Origin: Gnetum montanum
Lineage: Eukaryota > Streptophyta > Gnetopsida > Gnetales > Gnetaceae
Assembly (NCBI GenBank): GCA_015680685.1
Contig: MNCI01020918.1
Coordinates: 249,153-313,152 of the forward strand
Reading direction: 5' to 3'
Length of the DNA stretch: 64,000 nucleotides
The notes beneath the pieces are model-generated. The model was not told the origin of the DNA. It saw only the letters and a program-made list of their open reading frames with translations, and searched no databases. A program made the translations under genes and the position numbers. How positions within the stretch are numbered: the stretch's first letter is position 1; each line of letters starts with the position of its first letter. Of this stretch, positions 1-13,555 are shown piece after piece.

Positions 1-523
1 TAATGTAATTTTTACTAGGATTACCAAGTAACTTTATTACTAAGTGAATCAAACAAAGTCACTATTGAAATACCAAACAATTACACTTTATGCTTGAAAC
101 CAATCATACTTATTTCACCTCACTAATGAATATTGGAATAGTAAATGACTTAAGAATGTAAATGACATAATAAAAGTAAATCACATAAAAAAGTAAATTT
201 TCTCTATATGAGATGCTACAATAATGAAGAACAATCTTACTCTTTATTGTTATTCATAAATTATGTCTAGAATAATCCACTCAAATAAGGATTCCATACA
301 ATTGTAATTCACAATACTGTAGGCATTCACAACTAACTCTAACTTCAAGAAAACAAAGTACAAGAATTTCACTAGTTGGGCTCAAATTTTATTTTCTACA
401 AGATGGTGGACCCATTTTTATAGGCATGACCATAGCCTACTACATCGTATCTATAACAACATATGTTGGGCTACAATATCATAGATATGATATCATAGCC
501 CATAATATAAAAGTGTATCATCA
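1..523 (-). repeat. 3' LTR of E0 (partial)
   Basis: This aligns by eye with 9730-10261, for example the shared run starting TACTAGGATTACCAAGTAAC. It ends TATCATCA at 523, the TGATGA terminus on the minus strand. The outer end is cut by the window edge. A TATA-like box lies near 415-422 (minus strand), and the U3 head (about 440-523) has repeated ATGATATCAT-type palindromes. The purine-rich tract expected before a 3' LTR lies just right of 523 on the minus strand. Confidence 0.8.
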
Positions 524-599
524 TATCCCCACAAATAACTAAAAACGCATTCTTGAGTTCAAACAAATGGAGAATAGAGTTCCTTATAAATTTGTGTGG

Positions 600-3529
600 T
601 TACATGGACTCAACATCATGATACATATTTACATGACTAACTTGACTATGAATGTTGCATCTTTGTTCAAGTGGTATTACAAAAGTATCATATAACACAT
701 GATTAACACATGACAAAAAAAAATAAAACTTTATGTAGGGCTTTCATGTTTCTAGTGGTGATGGCTCCTCCATTGGCATTTTCTCTTTGTCATGTAATTT
801 TTTGAATTAGTACATGTTCAGAAATGCTCCTAGCTTTTCCATTTTTTATTTTTGGATCATGCACTATCCATGCCAATTTAGCAATGTTTTCTACAATTGG
901 CAATTCCTATGGACATGCAAGTAGAGGAAAGATCTTATTAACCTTGATATACCATGCTACAAATTATGTTCTCTCTACCTCAAAAGCTCTTGTCATCTTT
1001 TGCAATTCTTAGTAATTAATCATTCTCCTAGCCAAATAAGCTACAACATCTTTTTAATCTTTGTAGTTGGATTTGATTACTTGTAATTCAAATTTTAGGA
1101 TGTGCAGATATTATTATGCATCTTTTCTATCTATAAACTCTTTCTCATACATAGAATATACTGTAGCCACTTACTACTCTAATTTAGTCCTTGTCTTATC
1201 AACTATCAACATGGATAGGTTCACATAGTGAGGTTTGCTAACCCCATGTATTCTAGAAGGCCCTCTATCTATAAGTCTTTGTTCATTAGCTTTGCTTAAT
1301 GGACACAAGCAAGACTATCTAGGATGGATTTCTAATCAAGTCTTTGCTATGTGATGTAGCTCATCATGGCTTTATCCATGTAGATCCCTTTATCATTGAT
1401 TTTGTATTACATGCCCACTTAATCTCTAAAATGTTATTTGAGCATTTCATGCTTCTTAACCTTTTTTTTTTTTGGCACACACTAATTTCAATGGTTGCTT
1501 TCTATCTTACTAGGTGTAATTCTTCCATTAATAATGTTTTGTTTTCACAGGCCAATTGTCTTATGGCTAGGTTGACTCTAGCAAATTGCTCTCTTAGTTG
1601 ATGGATACTTTCTTCAAGTGTGTCCTTTTTCTTCTTAAAGTTTGTTAATCTTAAATTCTCTACAACAATTCTTTTTTTTTCTTCTTCTAATGCAGCAATG
1701 GCCTTAGCATGTGCATATGGCTAGGCATCTACTATTAAGGCATTCCATGCTGCTTTGTCTTTTCCATCTCCATTTATTTTTGTTTGGCAATCATTTGACC
1801 AATTTGTTTATCTCTCTATTATGCCAACTTGTCTAGTGCTATGTGTTATGTAGAATCTTGTCTTTCAATTTTGACTATAGCTAATTCTTCTTGTAGTCTT
1901 TACACTTTACTCTCTTTATGTTGCATATTAGTTTCTACTATTACTAGCTTATCTTTGGTCTATATTAGTTCTAACTACATTGCAATGATATCACTGGGGA
2001 TATCAAAAATATTTTACATGACCTGTCCTATCTACAGTAGTCTCTCCAAGACATCTTGATGTTTAGTAGGAGATATTATTTCCTATCCTAATATTTTAGA
2101 TAATTTTTTTATATCTTTGCCTTGAAAAATATCAATTGAATACCAAATTATTCTTTAAAATTATTTGTTATGACTTCTACTACTTTGACTGCATCTTGGT
2201 GTTACATCATTACTGTAGTGGCTTCTTCTCTAGTTTCTAACATTACTTAAAACGATGCAGCATTACCTAAAATCTGTTGCACCCAATTATCATCTTATCT
2301 TCCATCCAAAGATATTTCACCACTGGTGAGTCTTGTGGATATGGTAAGCTATATTTGGATTATCCCATACCCTATACATACAAAAAACTAGCCTATTATT
2401 CCAAATGATTATTTCTACTATTTTTTGTAGATGGATAATAGAAGGTCTGTAGTCTTGTTGTGCTAGTGAAGCAATTTGTCCTACTTGTTCTACATCTAGC
2501 ATTGACCCACTTGGTCCTACCTATTCTATGTCTATGGCTAGGATGTTTGTAGTTGGTATTGATCCTATTATAACCTTAGTGCCTACTAATATTTCCACTT
2601 GATCTTTATTTGATGACACTGGTTTGGAGATTTCTGCATATGAAGCATTTTTGGCTTTTTGAAGAACACATTGATATAGCCCAAAATTCTAGCTTGTCTG
2701 CACAACTTTCTGATAAGATAAGGAAATTAAATATAATATTTTCTTATCTTCTTCTCTTCAAATCTTCTTTGTATTTTCAAAAATAAGATATGAGCAATGT
2801 TGTCTTGGAATTTTTCCATCAAGAAAGTACTTCCTATGGAAACATATGTGGAAATTCTATTAAATATTTTGGTTTGGAAGATATGATATGTCCCAATCTT
2901 CAAGTATATTTTTTCCATAGTAGATAATCTACTATACCTTTTTTAGTAGTTTCATATGCCCTATACAACCATAAATTATTTTCATCTATGTCAAACCTTG
3001 TGAATATTTGAGCATTGTTCACTCCAATATTTGGTATATTCAGTAACTTTGCAATTGCTTCTACTAAATATGGAACTATCACTCCCTGACTCTTTACTAT
3101 GACATCATATTACTTGCTTTGCTAGAATTGGTAGACTTCGCCCAAATGCCATTCATCATCTCATAATATGGTTACCCAAAGTGGTAAGGTTTGGAGTTGT
3201 TCATGAACCTCTATAGGTGAAAACTCTATAAATGGCCTAAAATTTAGTTGCACTATCATAGTGGACAAGATATACTTCTCTTTTATGACCTATAGACACT
3301 CATTAGAGAGTGTGAGATGTTGTTCTTACTTTGGGCCTGGTAGTGCTTTAGATTTTTCCTATGAAGATTATCCTATTATAGGTGTGGACTGATGGATTGA
3401 GTAGGATTGAACCTCTTTCCCTACAAGAGGAGTTTAATCTACACCTCATCCTCATCCTTGTCCTCTTTATCTAGGCCTCTTTTCCCTTGATTGTGATGGT
3501 CCTCCAGCTTTTGGTCTCTTTGATAGCAT
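600..3529 (-). pseudogene. E0 ORF3 remnant (basic N-terminus, globular region, coiled coil)
   Basis: This is the third ORF of the gypsy family, read on the minus strand from an ATG at 3529 (MLSKRPKAGG...). Blocks match E2 ORF3. EWHLGEVYQF aligns with EWYLGETYLF. EAIAKLLNIPNIG (within 2900-3082) aligns with EAIAQALGLPETG. Within 2727-2918, the LFLKIQRRFEE block aligns with LFLEIEKSF. The downstream part to about 600 is expected to hold the coiled-coil half but is too decayed to trace well. There are many stops and frameshifts. The function is unknown. It sits where env-like ORFs lie in Athila-type elements, but no signal peptide or transmembrane segment supports an envelope role. Confidence 0.6.
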
Positions 3530-4104
3530 TTGTAATCATGAGAAAATTTAAGATTATCCAAAAATTCCTAACAATTCCTACCACTTTGGTCATTTTTTGG
3601 TTTTGATTAAAATTATTGGATATAATCAATTTTATTTTTAATTAGGATTACAAAGTTGGAAAATTTGTCATTGTCAAAAGAAATCCTTATTTACAAAAAA
3701 AAAAACCTTGAGTAAATAATTAAATAGTTAATTAAAAATAATTTTATCTTCATGATCTATCACTATATTCAATTTATTGTTTAAAATATATTGGAATAGA
3801 CAATTGGAAAGAATGATTAATTTTATTGGATTATGTTAGTCCAAATTGTTATTATTTCTTTTTGTTCTTACCTTTAACTATTCTTCCAAGCATTAGAAAA
3901 ATTTAGCATAATTCACAAAAACTACACACAATGCTCTCCTCCATGACTGAGATGATTACTCTAGGAGCAAAAGAAATTAATACTGATTCAAATCAAAAAT
4001 GTGATGAGGAAGATATGGAACTATGAAGGATGTTAGATAGAAAAATAGCATCAACTCTTCTTTCATGAAATAATGGAATAAAAAATTTTCCTAACAGTTC
4101 ATGT

Positions 4105-4200
4105 GTACATATAGATTTTATAAGAGCAATATCGTAGATGCAACATTGATGATGTAATATCGTAGGGCCTCATATATCATATCTATAATGTCATATTTAA
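4105..4200 (-). promoter_or_regulatory. Internal LTR-head-like module upstream of E0 ORF3
   Basis: On the minus strand this has GATATGATATAT, CGATATT and CATCATCAATG motifs and then a TATA box (TATAAAA, plus positions 4116-4122), about 590 bp before the ORF3 start. The same GATATC-type motifs and a TATA box form the U3 head of E0's own LTRs. E1 and E2 have equivalent modules in the same place. The promoter role is inferred. Confidence 0.4.
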
Positions 4201-6272
4201 AATTTTTATGAAATTTTGTGAAAAAAAATGATGGAATAAGTAGTCTAGAAGGTGTATGGATGATCCAAAGGATTCTCAATCATAGATGATGCTAACAATG
4301 TGAGAATTGAATGTTGAGAGTATGTTAAAGCAGGAGTTTGAAATAAGGTAAGTCAACTAAATTTAGGAGATGATTTGATCATAATTTTTGAACTTATGTG
4401 TGAGTATGAATATGTAGGAAGATCATGATTATTACTAAAGTATTTAGGAGGTATAACATCATGTGGAATTAGTCATCAAGTATGAAACACAACAGTTATA
4501 CAAGTGGATCCTCCTTAAAGGAAGCTCTTATCCTTAATGCCCTTATATAATCACACCTACAAGTATTCATGGGCACTTAAGAAGTTGAATGTAATTCATA
4601 CCTATTTTTCAAAACACACATGCTAGTATTACTCAAATAAGAAATAATACTACGTCATACAAAACCATCAAATTATAATCACATATAATAGCGAAGTGGA
4701 ATGGTATTAGCAAGAATTACAAAGAATGGAATGTGAGATGTCTTACCATAAGCATAATGAATTCTATGTGTAATGAATTATTAAAATAATCATTAGCCTA
4801 TCCATCCAAGATCCAAACCATGTTCATATCACTTACCAATGATATCATATAATATCATCCTAAAATTGATAACTACAAGAATATCACAACTACAAGAAAT
4901 ATTATTACTTACTAATGAAGTACAAGGAAGCAATTTATTAACTACATAATTTATTTTCAAGAATACTTGAACATTGGATAGAGGAGTGCTTTTAGGCATG
5001 GGTAACATATCTTTCTAGCCTCATAGCCAATGTGAGTCCAAGAAATCTTAAAATCTTTAAGAATTCACCTACCTTCAAGCATAGATAAATGTCTTTCTAG
5101 TGAAACTCCAAAGAAAATTTTATTATGCATATTTATTATCTTATTATCATGTCAACATTACTAGAAGAATACCTTCAGGCATGGGTAACATGTCTTTCCA
5201 GTGACATGACAAGGCAACACTTATTTTAGAACACACTTCTATCTTTTGTTAGAACTCAAGTGAATCATACAACTTGACAATGTAATAAGACTCATAGTAG
5301 TAGCTTTAGCAAATACATAAATCCCCTTGATGTTACATACATTTCATTCTCTTTTGGTCCTTTACCTTTTCATCTAGACATAATGATCATAAATTTATTT
5401 TATTTTTATTGGAAAAAGAATGTCATTATATCCATGGTAAAAACCTTTTATTATTGGAAATGAGTGGATGGATGGAGTGGCCTCACTATATATATAATTA
5501 GTCCTTTAAATGATTTGATAACATAGGGTAAAATTCTTATTATTTCAACTACGTCTTGCTTATTCCTTTACACTTTATTAAAAAGGTTGACAAAAATATG
5601 TACATGAGAAATGGTAAAATTGCAAAAAGAATGAAAAAATATGTAAGAATAGAAAAACATATAAAGAATTTGAAAAAATTTAAAGAATGAAGATATAATA
5701 AAAATGTGAAAAATATGAAAGAATTAAAAATATCTTTAACAATATAGAAAATACCAAAATTGAAGAAAAACATGAAAAAATTATAAATCAAAAAATTATA
5801 AAACAAAAAAATTAAAATGCACTTTTCAATTCCTAATTCAAGATAGGATACCTCCCCAATGATTGAACTCATGGGTAAGTGTTCAAAAAATGGACCGTAC
5901 ATCCCTAGGATCATACATTTTAAGTTTCTTATTTATCATCCTTAGTTATTTATATTTTCATTTATTATCCCATGTAACATTGATGATAACTATGTTTTGA
6001 TCATTTAAAGATACATATCCTATTTGATAAGATGGTCTTTCTATTTTAAAAGGTCTAAATATGTTTTCTTTTTTAGTCATAATTTTAGGTAGGTCTTAAT
6101 GTTCACTAGTTGTTGTTGGTATATGATCATGATTTAGGATATCCTTTTGTAAGTGTTCAATTTAAGTTATTTTCTTATGTAGGAGTTGATCAGTGAGTTG
6201 GATTTTTCCATGTATGTCTTGAATAGTTTTATGTTCTCATTTTATAACCACTTGGTACTTTTTGGTTTAGTG

Positions 6273-6303
<31 letters not shown>

Positions 6304-6465
6304 TGCATACATACTTGTTTTTCAAATTTGTTGTAGGCTGGTGTAAGGATCATGTTGTCATTTTCAAATTTTAGTTTACAACTACACCCTCCCTCATCAT
6401 AAGTAATACATGGAATTCTTTGTATCTATATGGCTCCTTGCTCATCTTTCTTGAAAATTTCCTAG
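4201..6465 (-). other. E0 non-coding interior with T-rich linker
   Basis: This is the stretch between the protease and the ORF3 promoter module. Near 5830-5900 the minus strand reads SSIIGEVSYL, aligned with the last codons of pol in E1 (KSIVGEMAIQ). A T-rich low-complexity linker follows at about 5560-5830 and is shared in position by all four gypsy elements. An (ATTT)n run sits at about 6279-6302. The hydrophobic open frame over 5549-5914 is mostly a product of the T-rich linker, not a membrane protein gene. No RT or integrase motif was found. Confidence 0.55.
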
Positions 6466-6469
6466 GAAA

Positions 6470-6870
6470 AGTCTCTCATTCCTAACTTAGCATCAATTTT
6501 GTTTAGCCATGCTCTCCTCATAATGATAGGAATGTTCCCATTATCATTCTTTACACATTGATCACTATAAAATCTACTAGATAAGACCATCCATTGATAG
6601 TGGACACCACATCTTCTACCTATTCCAAAGGAATGGTAACTAATTAATCTACAAGCTCTAGTCTTATCTTGCACTTCTTTAATGGTGGTAGGTTCCATGT
6701 CTTGTATGTTTTTTGAGATATCAAATTAACTCCAAAATCTAATTCTAGTATAACTTTACATGGTAAATTTCTAGCAATTTATAAATAAATTAGAGGGTTT
6801 CCAAGATCTATTTTTTTCTTAGAAAGGGTTCCTACTTTTATCCAATCTGATGCTATATTATTTATCATGA
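6470..6870 (-). pseudogene. E0 retropepsin (protease) remnant
   Basis: Aspartic protease region of the gag-PR unit. The minus strand gives SDWIKVG, NPLIYL, a degenerate active site (LELDFGVNLIS where E2/E3 have LLDSGSRVNLIS), TWNLPPLKK, INGWSYLVDF, and NIPIIMRRAWLNKIDAKLGM, which matches E3 FPIIVGRPWLSTIDAYLGI. The catalytic D-S-G is altered and internal stops are present, so it is dead. Confidence 0.75.
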
Positions 6871-7489
6871 AAGTTATAAAATTTTGATTTGGTTATTATG
6901 GAAGCATGGTGGTTACAAGAGAATCTATCATAGGAGGAACGTACTCTACTAGCCTTTTTTGAACTTGTCCTAAAGAAAAAACACTTTCTAGATTTGCATT
7001 CAGTGTTGCTAAGATGGCACTCTCTTTGTATACTAACTACCCTAGTAACACTCTCTATTGAGGTTATGTTGGTAGTTCTCCTTGCATTACTAGTAGTGGT
7101 ACTAGTCGTAAACATTTAGGATCTTAATAAGATGGACATGTTGCTAGTTGAAACATGTAAGGTTCTGACTCCATGCATGGGGTTGTAGATCTATGGTATT
7201 TAGTTGGATAATATGATGAGAAAGCATGATCATAAGTACTTTCAAGAGATATATGATCTTATACATAGTATCCATAAGGATTTGGTTGTCAATATGGATA
7301 CTATTTCCTTGGTGGTGGAATCTTCCATGATTGTGATTATTGTAAATATTGCTAGTATTTCTTCTATGGTTAATGATAAGTCCTACTTGGATAATACTAT
7401 TATTGATGGGGTTGTATGTAGTTACCTTCTGGGTAAGATAATCATTTGGGCATTTTTTTAACAAATTTCGGATTCAATACGTATGCTTT

Positions 7490-9269
7490 GGACTATTGTA
7501 AGTGGGTCATGATATAAGAACATCCCTTAGGATATTCATGTTGATACATTTTGCATCTAGTTTCATCTTCAAAAATTGAGCCTGTAACTTTCTTTATTGT
7601 AGCAACTTTTCCTTTGTTTTTATAACTTTCACATTTATTATTTTTTCTTTTCTTTCTATCCTTATTTGTATTAAAGTCTTGTTCGATCTTCTCTACTACT
7701 ATCTTTAATGCTATGGTAAATGTTTCATCCACAAAGTTCCACATTTTCTCTACCATTGTTCCAATATCATTTGTTGATTTCTAAATAGGTAGAGTCTTTC
7801 ACTAGATCATATCTTCTAAATTTTCTTCTTCTTTTATTTCACATATCTTTACATTTCTTTTTCTAATGGCTAAATCTCTACTGTACTCTTCAGTGGATTC
7901 CTTTTGTGCAACTCTCCTTCTTTTTTTGCTACCTAGTATAGTCGCCTTTCAATTTGATGAGCTATCATCTTTAATAATCTACCTTGGGCACATACTCAAA
8001 GGGTCTCTCTAGTATTATTTCTTAATCCATCAATGATGTTCCATAGTTATTTCCTTTCAAAAAATCCATGGCCTAGGCATCTATGTAATAGTAAATAGTA
8101 TCTATCCATTGCTGCATCAAGGAATTCAATGTTCCTTACTTTCATCCTTGGATTTATTTCCTTAAGTTTGACACTTAAAAATATGTTTTAATATTTGTCA
8201 TTATAAAGTTCTAGCATGGTACTCCATCTTTAGATTAATTTTTATTTTAAAGATCTATGCCAATTCTCTTCTTCCTTAATAATTATTCTATGAAATAACT
8301 TTAATTTTTTTCAATCATTTTTGATATTTTGTAGGACATGATCATCATGGAAGGCTTGAAGTTGATGTTTTGGATCAACATTATATCCTCCTTCAAACTT
8401 TGGAATGTTATTCATGTCAAATCTCTTAATCTGAATATCCCTTAAATGATATTCTTTTCTCTCATGCCTAATTTCCCCTCTCTTTTTTTTTTGATCTTCT
8501 TCATCATCTTCCACAACCTTAGGATGTCTTCTTCTTCTATTAGCATGTCTCTCATGATTCCTTCTTCTTTTGCTATCATGATCCCTTATTCTTTGTTCTT
8601 TCCTGTTAGATTCTGCTGATGAGTGTGATGAAGAGAATGAGAAAGTTGGAGAAAGTGACAACTAGTTCTTCTTCTATGACATCTAGATTCATTTATTCTA
8701 GATCTATCGAAGGTTTTAGGCCTCAAATTCATAAATCTAGAGCCTATGTCATCTCTTCTTGAAATTTTTGCAAGGATTGAACATAACTTTATCTTTATAA
8801 GATCTTCAATGCATATGATTGGTGCTTGAGAACTAGATCTATGAGTTTGGTGAGACTTTTCAACTTTATATGGTTCTTCTCCTTGTTTTTCACTAAGGAT
8901 GATCACTTGTGATGCGCTCTTTCCTTTCTCCTAATCATATCTTGCTATCATAATAGCATATGACCTAGTCATATCCTTGGTAACTTGATATCCTCTTGTG
9001 TGTGGCCAAAACTTGATCTCGTGTGGGCTACTTAAAGCATTAATGGTACTAAGCGTTTTGATGGCAAGGCAATATTATCTTGTAAGTCTCTCCATCTAAA
9101 TTGTTCATCCTAGTAAAAAAAATGTTAAATCATAATAATAAGGATCAGTAAGAGCATATGAGATTCTTGTATGTATCAGTGCACTTCAATATTCTTCATT
9201 ATAATCTCTATCATTACTTTCATTAAGATCCATAGTAGGTGAAGATTTCACTTTGGATATGAAAGTCAT
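7490..9269 (-). pseudogene. E0 gag remnant
   Basis: Ty3/gypsy capsid-nucleocapsid region. The most recognisable block is KRFDMNNIPKFEGGYNVDP near 8370-8450, matching KRVDMNNIPRFEGGYN in E2 and KRLDMNNIPCFERGYNVDP in E3. This is followed by LQAFHDDHVLQNI. An Arg/Ser/His-rich variable stretch precedes it (8500-8900). The C-terminus (7493-7756) ends CKMYQHEYPKGC, a degenerate CX2CX3HX3C knuckle with the second Cys changed to Tyr. The ATG at 9269 is chosen by position after the primer site. Several frameshifts and stops. Confidence 0.75.
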
Positions 9270-9413
9270 TTTAATGTGATTGATGCTTAAGTATGTGTGT
9301 GTTTTGAAAATTTATTCTGAGTATGAAAGATAGGCTTGGTGATTTTTGATACAATGAACTGTCTAAAATCAACTAACTAGAAAACATTAACACATCCCCA
9401 ACAATGATGCCAA

Positions 9414-10261
9414 TGATGAGTGATAGAGAACTCCAACACTTAACCATACAAGTTACAAGTATTCATGCACGACCAGATTGTAATCCGTTGATGAAAAATG
9501 TGTGTATACTACTAAGTTGATAATAAGTTCATGATCATTGTCTTCTCACATAGAGTTAGTGAGGTGTAAAATATATGGTTTAACTCTTAGTGAGATATAT
9601 GATAAACTAATATTGTTGGATCTTAAAAGTGCTAAGTATAAACAGAGTGAAGATGAATGTAAATTCTAAGTATGATGAAAATGTAAAGCTATTCTATACT
9701 ATGGTGATAAGAATCTAATCTTGGTTTTCCATACATGTCCTAGGCTGATTTAATTATTACTAGGATTACCAAGTAACTTTACTAGTAAGCAAATCAAGCA
9801 AAGTCACTATGAAGCTACCAAATAACTACACTTTACACTTGATACCATTCGTACTTATTTTTCCTTACTAATGAACATTGGAATAGTAAATGACTCAAGA
9901 AATGTAAATGACATAGTAAAAGTAAGCAACATGGAAAACTAAATCTATTCTATGTGAGATGCTACAACAATGAAGAACAAGCTCAATCTTTATTTCCATT
10001 CATGAATTCTATCAAGGAACAATCCACTTAAAAAAAGATTTTGTACAAGTATAATTCATCACACTACAAGCATTCACAAATAACTCTAACTTCAAGAAAA
10101 CAAACTACAAGAATTTCACAAAGAGTTGAGCTTACAACTTGTTTTCGACACAATAGTGGGCTCATATTTATAGGCATGACCATGGCCCACTCCATTGTAT
10201 CTACGACAATGTATGTTGGGCTACAATATCATAGTCTACAATATAAAAGTGTTTTATCATA
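9414..10261 (-). repeat. 5' LTR of E0 (decayed primer site adjacent at about 9400-9413)
   Basis: It starts TGATGAGTGATAG on the plus strand and is preceded by CAATGATGCCAA. That is a decayed version of the tRNA-Asp primer site seen intact beside the E3 LTR. It aligns with 1-523 over its outer half. A TATTTATA box (minus-strand TATAAATA) is at 10165-10172. The outer end TTATCATA at about 10261 is a mutated TCATCA terminus, so the exact edge is uncertain by a few bases. Confidence 0.75.
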
Positions 10262-13200
10262 TAGCAATACCATTGTAAATCAGAAGATCAAATATTTTTT
10301 CTCCATTCTAATAGTTGTTAATCCATCTTATTAATAGTGCTAGTTGTAGAATTCAAGTCCAACTATGATCTTCAACAATGTCTAAACTACCGACATTATG
10401 TTGCCAATAAATAACTTTTGTTTGTTGTGAATCTATCCTTACATTAGAATCTCCATAAATAAATACTGAACCTTTTGCTATAGATTTTACAATATTGTTG
10501 CCTAAGAACTGAAAAGGATGATCTTGAGAACTAAAAATATAATACAAATTAAAAAGATTTCCAAAATAGGAAAAATTTTGCAAAATCCTATTTATATCAA
10601 GGATGATCCAAAATAATCATAAAAATAAGAAAAGTAAGTTGGAAAACTTTCCACATAATCCAAAAATTCACCAAAAGATTGAAAATGCTCTGGATAGAAT
10701 TACCATATAAATTTTCATATAAAAATAAGCCCAATATGATAAAAATTTGGTAGAATTTTGGCATTATAATTAAAATCTTAAAAGAATAACAAATAACTAG
10801 GAAGTAAAGAGAAAGAATAGAAATCCACAATAGAATATGACAACCACATGAAAAAGAAAAGAAAATAAACTTCCTTACAATGTTCATACAACTTTCAAAA
10901 TCTTTTTATTGGCTTTCTTTCCTATCCAAAATGCCTAAAATCATTTTTCACTTGACTTTAAATTGATGTACTAGGAACCCTTCACAAACTGAAATTGAAA
11001 TAAAATGTATTAATAAGCCAAAGAGTCACATGTAGCATAACACATGGGCTTGTTACATGTTCAAAAATGGAAGAAATGGGCTCAAAATGAAAGAAATAAG
11101 GTTGAAAATGGCTTCAAAATGAGGAAACTATGAAGAAAATGAGTTTTGTTTAGAAATAGAAAAACCCAATGCACATGTAAGAGAGGTGGTGGAAGAAACA
11201 ATGGCATTGAAGAATATGAAATATTAAAGATTAAGATTTAATTTTAAGTTTTACAGATCTAAAAACAAGAATCTAATAAAGGGAATTAAAGCATATGCAC
11301 GAACAATGATGTGGCAAAAAGCAATATTATTTATAGTAGATTTAAGGAGGATCCTTAACAAAAATGCCTACTTTTTATCTATTACTATTTCTAGACAATT
11401 TAAGGTGGTAATCACACATTCTTATATGAGATCTCACTATCTAATGATTGAAATTGAAAGATGGATTAATCTTCAAAGAGAGTAATGCATCTGCATATTT
11501 TAAATACATGTAGTAGTGGAAGATGAAGAACATATTTTTTTGAATTTTCCTTTCTTCAATACACTTAGATTAAATATAGTATTTAGATAACAACTTTACT
11601 GCATTTGTTTAAGCTGGAGGAGTTAATTTTGGATTATTTTCTTGATGAGGTGTTCAAAATCCATCATGACTATATCAAAGCCTTGTAATAAAAACTCTTA
11701 GTCCCTAAGGACGTCATTAAACATGTCCATATATGTTATAGATATATATATAACTTATATTATACTTTTACACTTTTCTTTGACATGTAACTTTTCCACA
11801 TTCACATGGTTTCTTTCAAGTATCTTACTTTCAAATTAGGTTTTTAATTTACTTTTTTCCATAAACCTTTTCAAAAGTTTATTTCTTTTCTTTCCTTCAC
11901 ATCTAATATCCTTCAAATTCAAACACACATAGGGAGTACATATGAACTTCAAATGAAATTCCATTTGAACCTACGATATTTTTATCAAGCGCACTACACA
12001 ACCATATATCAAAACCATGTTTGAATATCACTCATCATAGTCACACAATTCAAATGTTGAACTTTTATGGAATTTTTATGTTGAACTTTTAGCAAACTAA
12101 AAATGTGACATCTCAAGAACCATAACTCCAATTTTAGTAAAATAAGGATTAAGACTACTTTTTTTGAATATCCTAGACATATTAGTAAGGTTAGATTTCA
12201 GGTCGAACACCATCCTAAGGTACTTCCTTAACATATTTGTTTTATGCAATATTTAATTATGATTAAAAATGAACTCTGAATTCTAGTTTAATGACAAAAA
12301 AATAATAAGGGAAAACACTCCATGAATAGAGTATGATATAATCACGTGTGTAATAAAATATGCATAACTAAATGTGCATAATAAAGAATAAATGTACATA
12401 ACTAAAGGCGCATAATAAAGATTGTGCATAAAGAATAAAATATGCATAGTCAAATTCTTATAAAAGCATGATAACTCATAAAAAAAAAACTCAAGGGCAA
12501 TTGGATTTCAACATTTAATCATAAAATGTACTGAAGATCTAATTGAGCTTAACTAGTAATAAAAGTAAAAGATACAAAACTTTAACAAAATACTCTAACA
12601 AGAAGATTACATTCACTTATATAAGACATAGTAGCAATAGCAGCAACAACAAGAAAAGTACCTACAATAATATAATCCTATGATTTAGTCAAAAAAATTA
12701 GAGGTAACTTGTTTAAATGTAACTAATAGCATTAAAAAATTAAATTTATTGGTGTTATCTCTTATAAGTGATATGTATTTAGTGATAGCATAGGTTAATA
12801 ATTTTAATTTATTCTCATTCCTATGTATCTTGAATCTTTGCTTGTACTTAAACCTAGACTTTGCAAAATTTTGTTATTGGATCTCCCTACTTATCATCCA
12901 CTTTTAAGCCTAAACGATTTGGATAAGAATTATTTTTGTAATGACTTAGAAATAACCATAACAAGTTCAAGCTACTTAATTAGAAACAAAGGATATTTGT
13001 ATAAAGGGTGGTTTCACTAGAAAAAATAAGAGTATCCTTCGGTCCATGTTTGTGGGAGAAATAAAATAAAAACACTTGTGCAGATGAACTAGTTTCTTTG
13101 CAAACTCTTGCAAGTATTCCATTTTCTTTGTTTCCTCTTTTTAACTCTTTCTTTTTCATCTTTTACTTAATCATTTTATCTTTTTTAATTCTATTCACTT

Positions 13201-13555
13201 AATTATTTTTGACTGACTTTGTAAATTTCCGTACTTTGTAACCTTCGGTCGCAATCTTAATTTTTTTAAAAAAAAAAATTTGCATTCAAAAAGGCTTGAC
13301 AGTAGGTGGAGTTCCCTTTAAAATAAAAGGCAAAAAATTGTAGGATACGGCAACCCAATATAGAAAATGTCCAAAATAAAGATGAAACCATCTGTGACCA
13401 ACAAAATTTATAAAAAAATGTAGAAAATGAAAGAAAAGGAGAATGGAAGACTTGCATTACTAATGAGTCTTTAAAAAATCTGGTTGAGCTGCTGGCTTTT
13501 TGCCTTTCAACAAAAGAAGAAAACATGTCTAAATATATTTTTTTAATGTCATGGC
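10262..13555. other. AT-rich sequence, no gene recognised
   Basis: Short open frames occur (for example 10353-10583 and 10597-10887 minus, 12823-13020 and 13266-13526), but none matches a family I recognise. The hydrophobic ones reflect AT composition. Around 12355-12450 there is a short imperfect repetition of TGCATAA/AATAAA-like units. This may be old transposon debris between E0 and the lectin gene. Confidence 0.5.

Larger units (their letters stand above)
1..10261 (-). mobile_element. Ty3/gypsy LTR retrotransposon E0 (gag-PR-ORF3, no pol)
   Basis: A minus-strand LTR element. The 5' LTR lies at the right (9414-10261) and the 3' LTR at the left runs off the window (1-523). The order on the minus strand is LTR, decayed primer site, gag, protease, T-rich linker, internal LTR-head-like module, ORF3, LTR. 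No reverse transcriptase, RNase H or integrase is seen between protease and ORF3, so it is a non-autonomous derivative. It is heavily mutated, with stops and frameshifts throughout, and looks older than E2 and E3. The left target-site duplication is outside the window and cannot be checked. Family assignment rests on gag, PR and ORF3 similarity to E1-E3. Confidence 0.85.

Noticed and set aside
600-3529. Envelope-like gene of an endogenous retrovirus-like element
   Set aside because: Position fits, but there is no signal peptide, transmembrane segment or furin-like site in any of the three copies; coiled coil alone is not enough.
5549-5914. Hydrophobic 121-residue minus-strand frame as a membrane protein
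   Set aside because: It is mostly the T-rich linker shared by all gypsy elements here; Phe/Leu/Ile richness follows from composition.
10353-10887. Two adjacent minus-strand frames as one gene
   Set aside because: No family match, the frames differ, and composition is like the surroundings.
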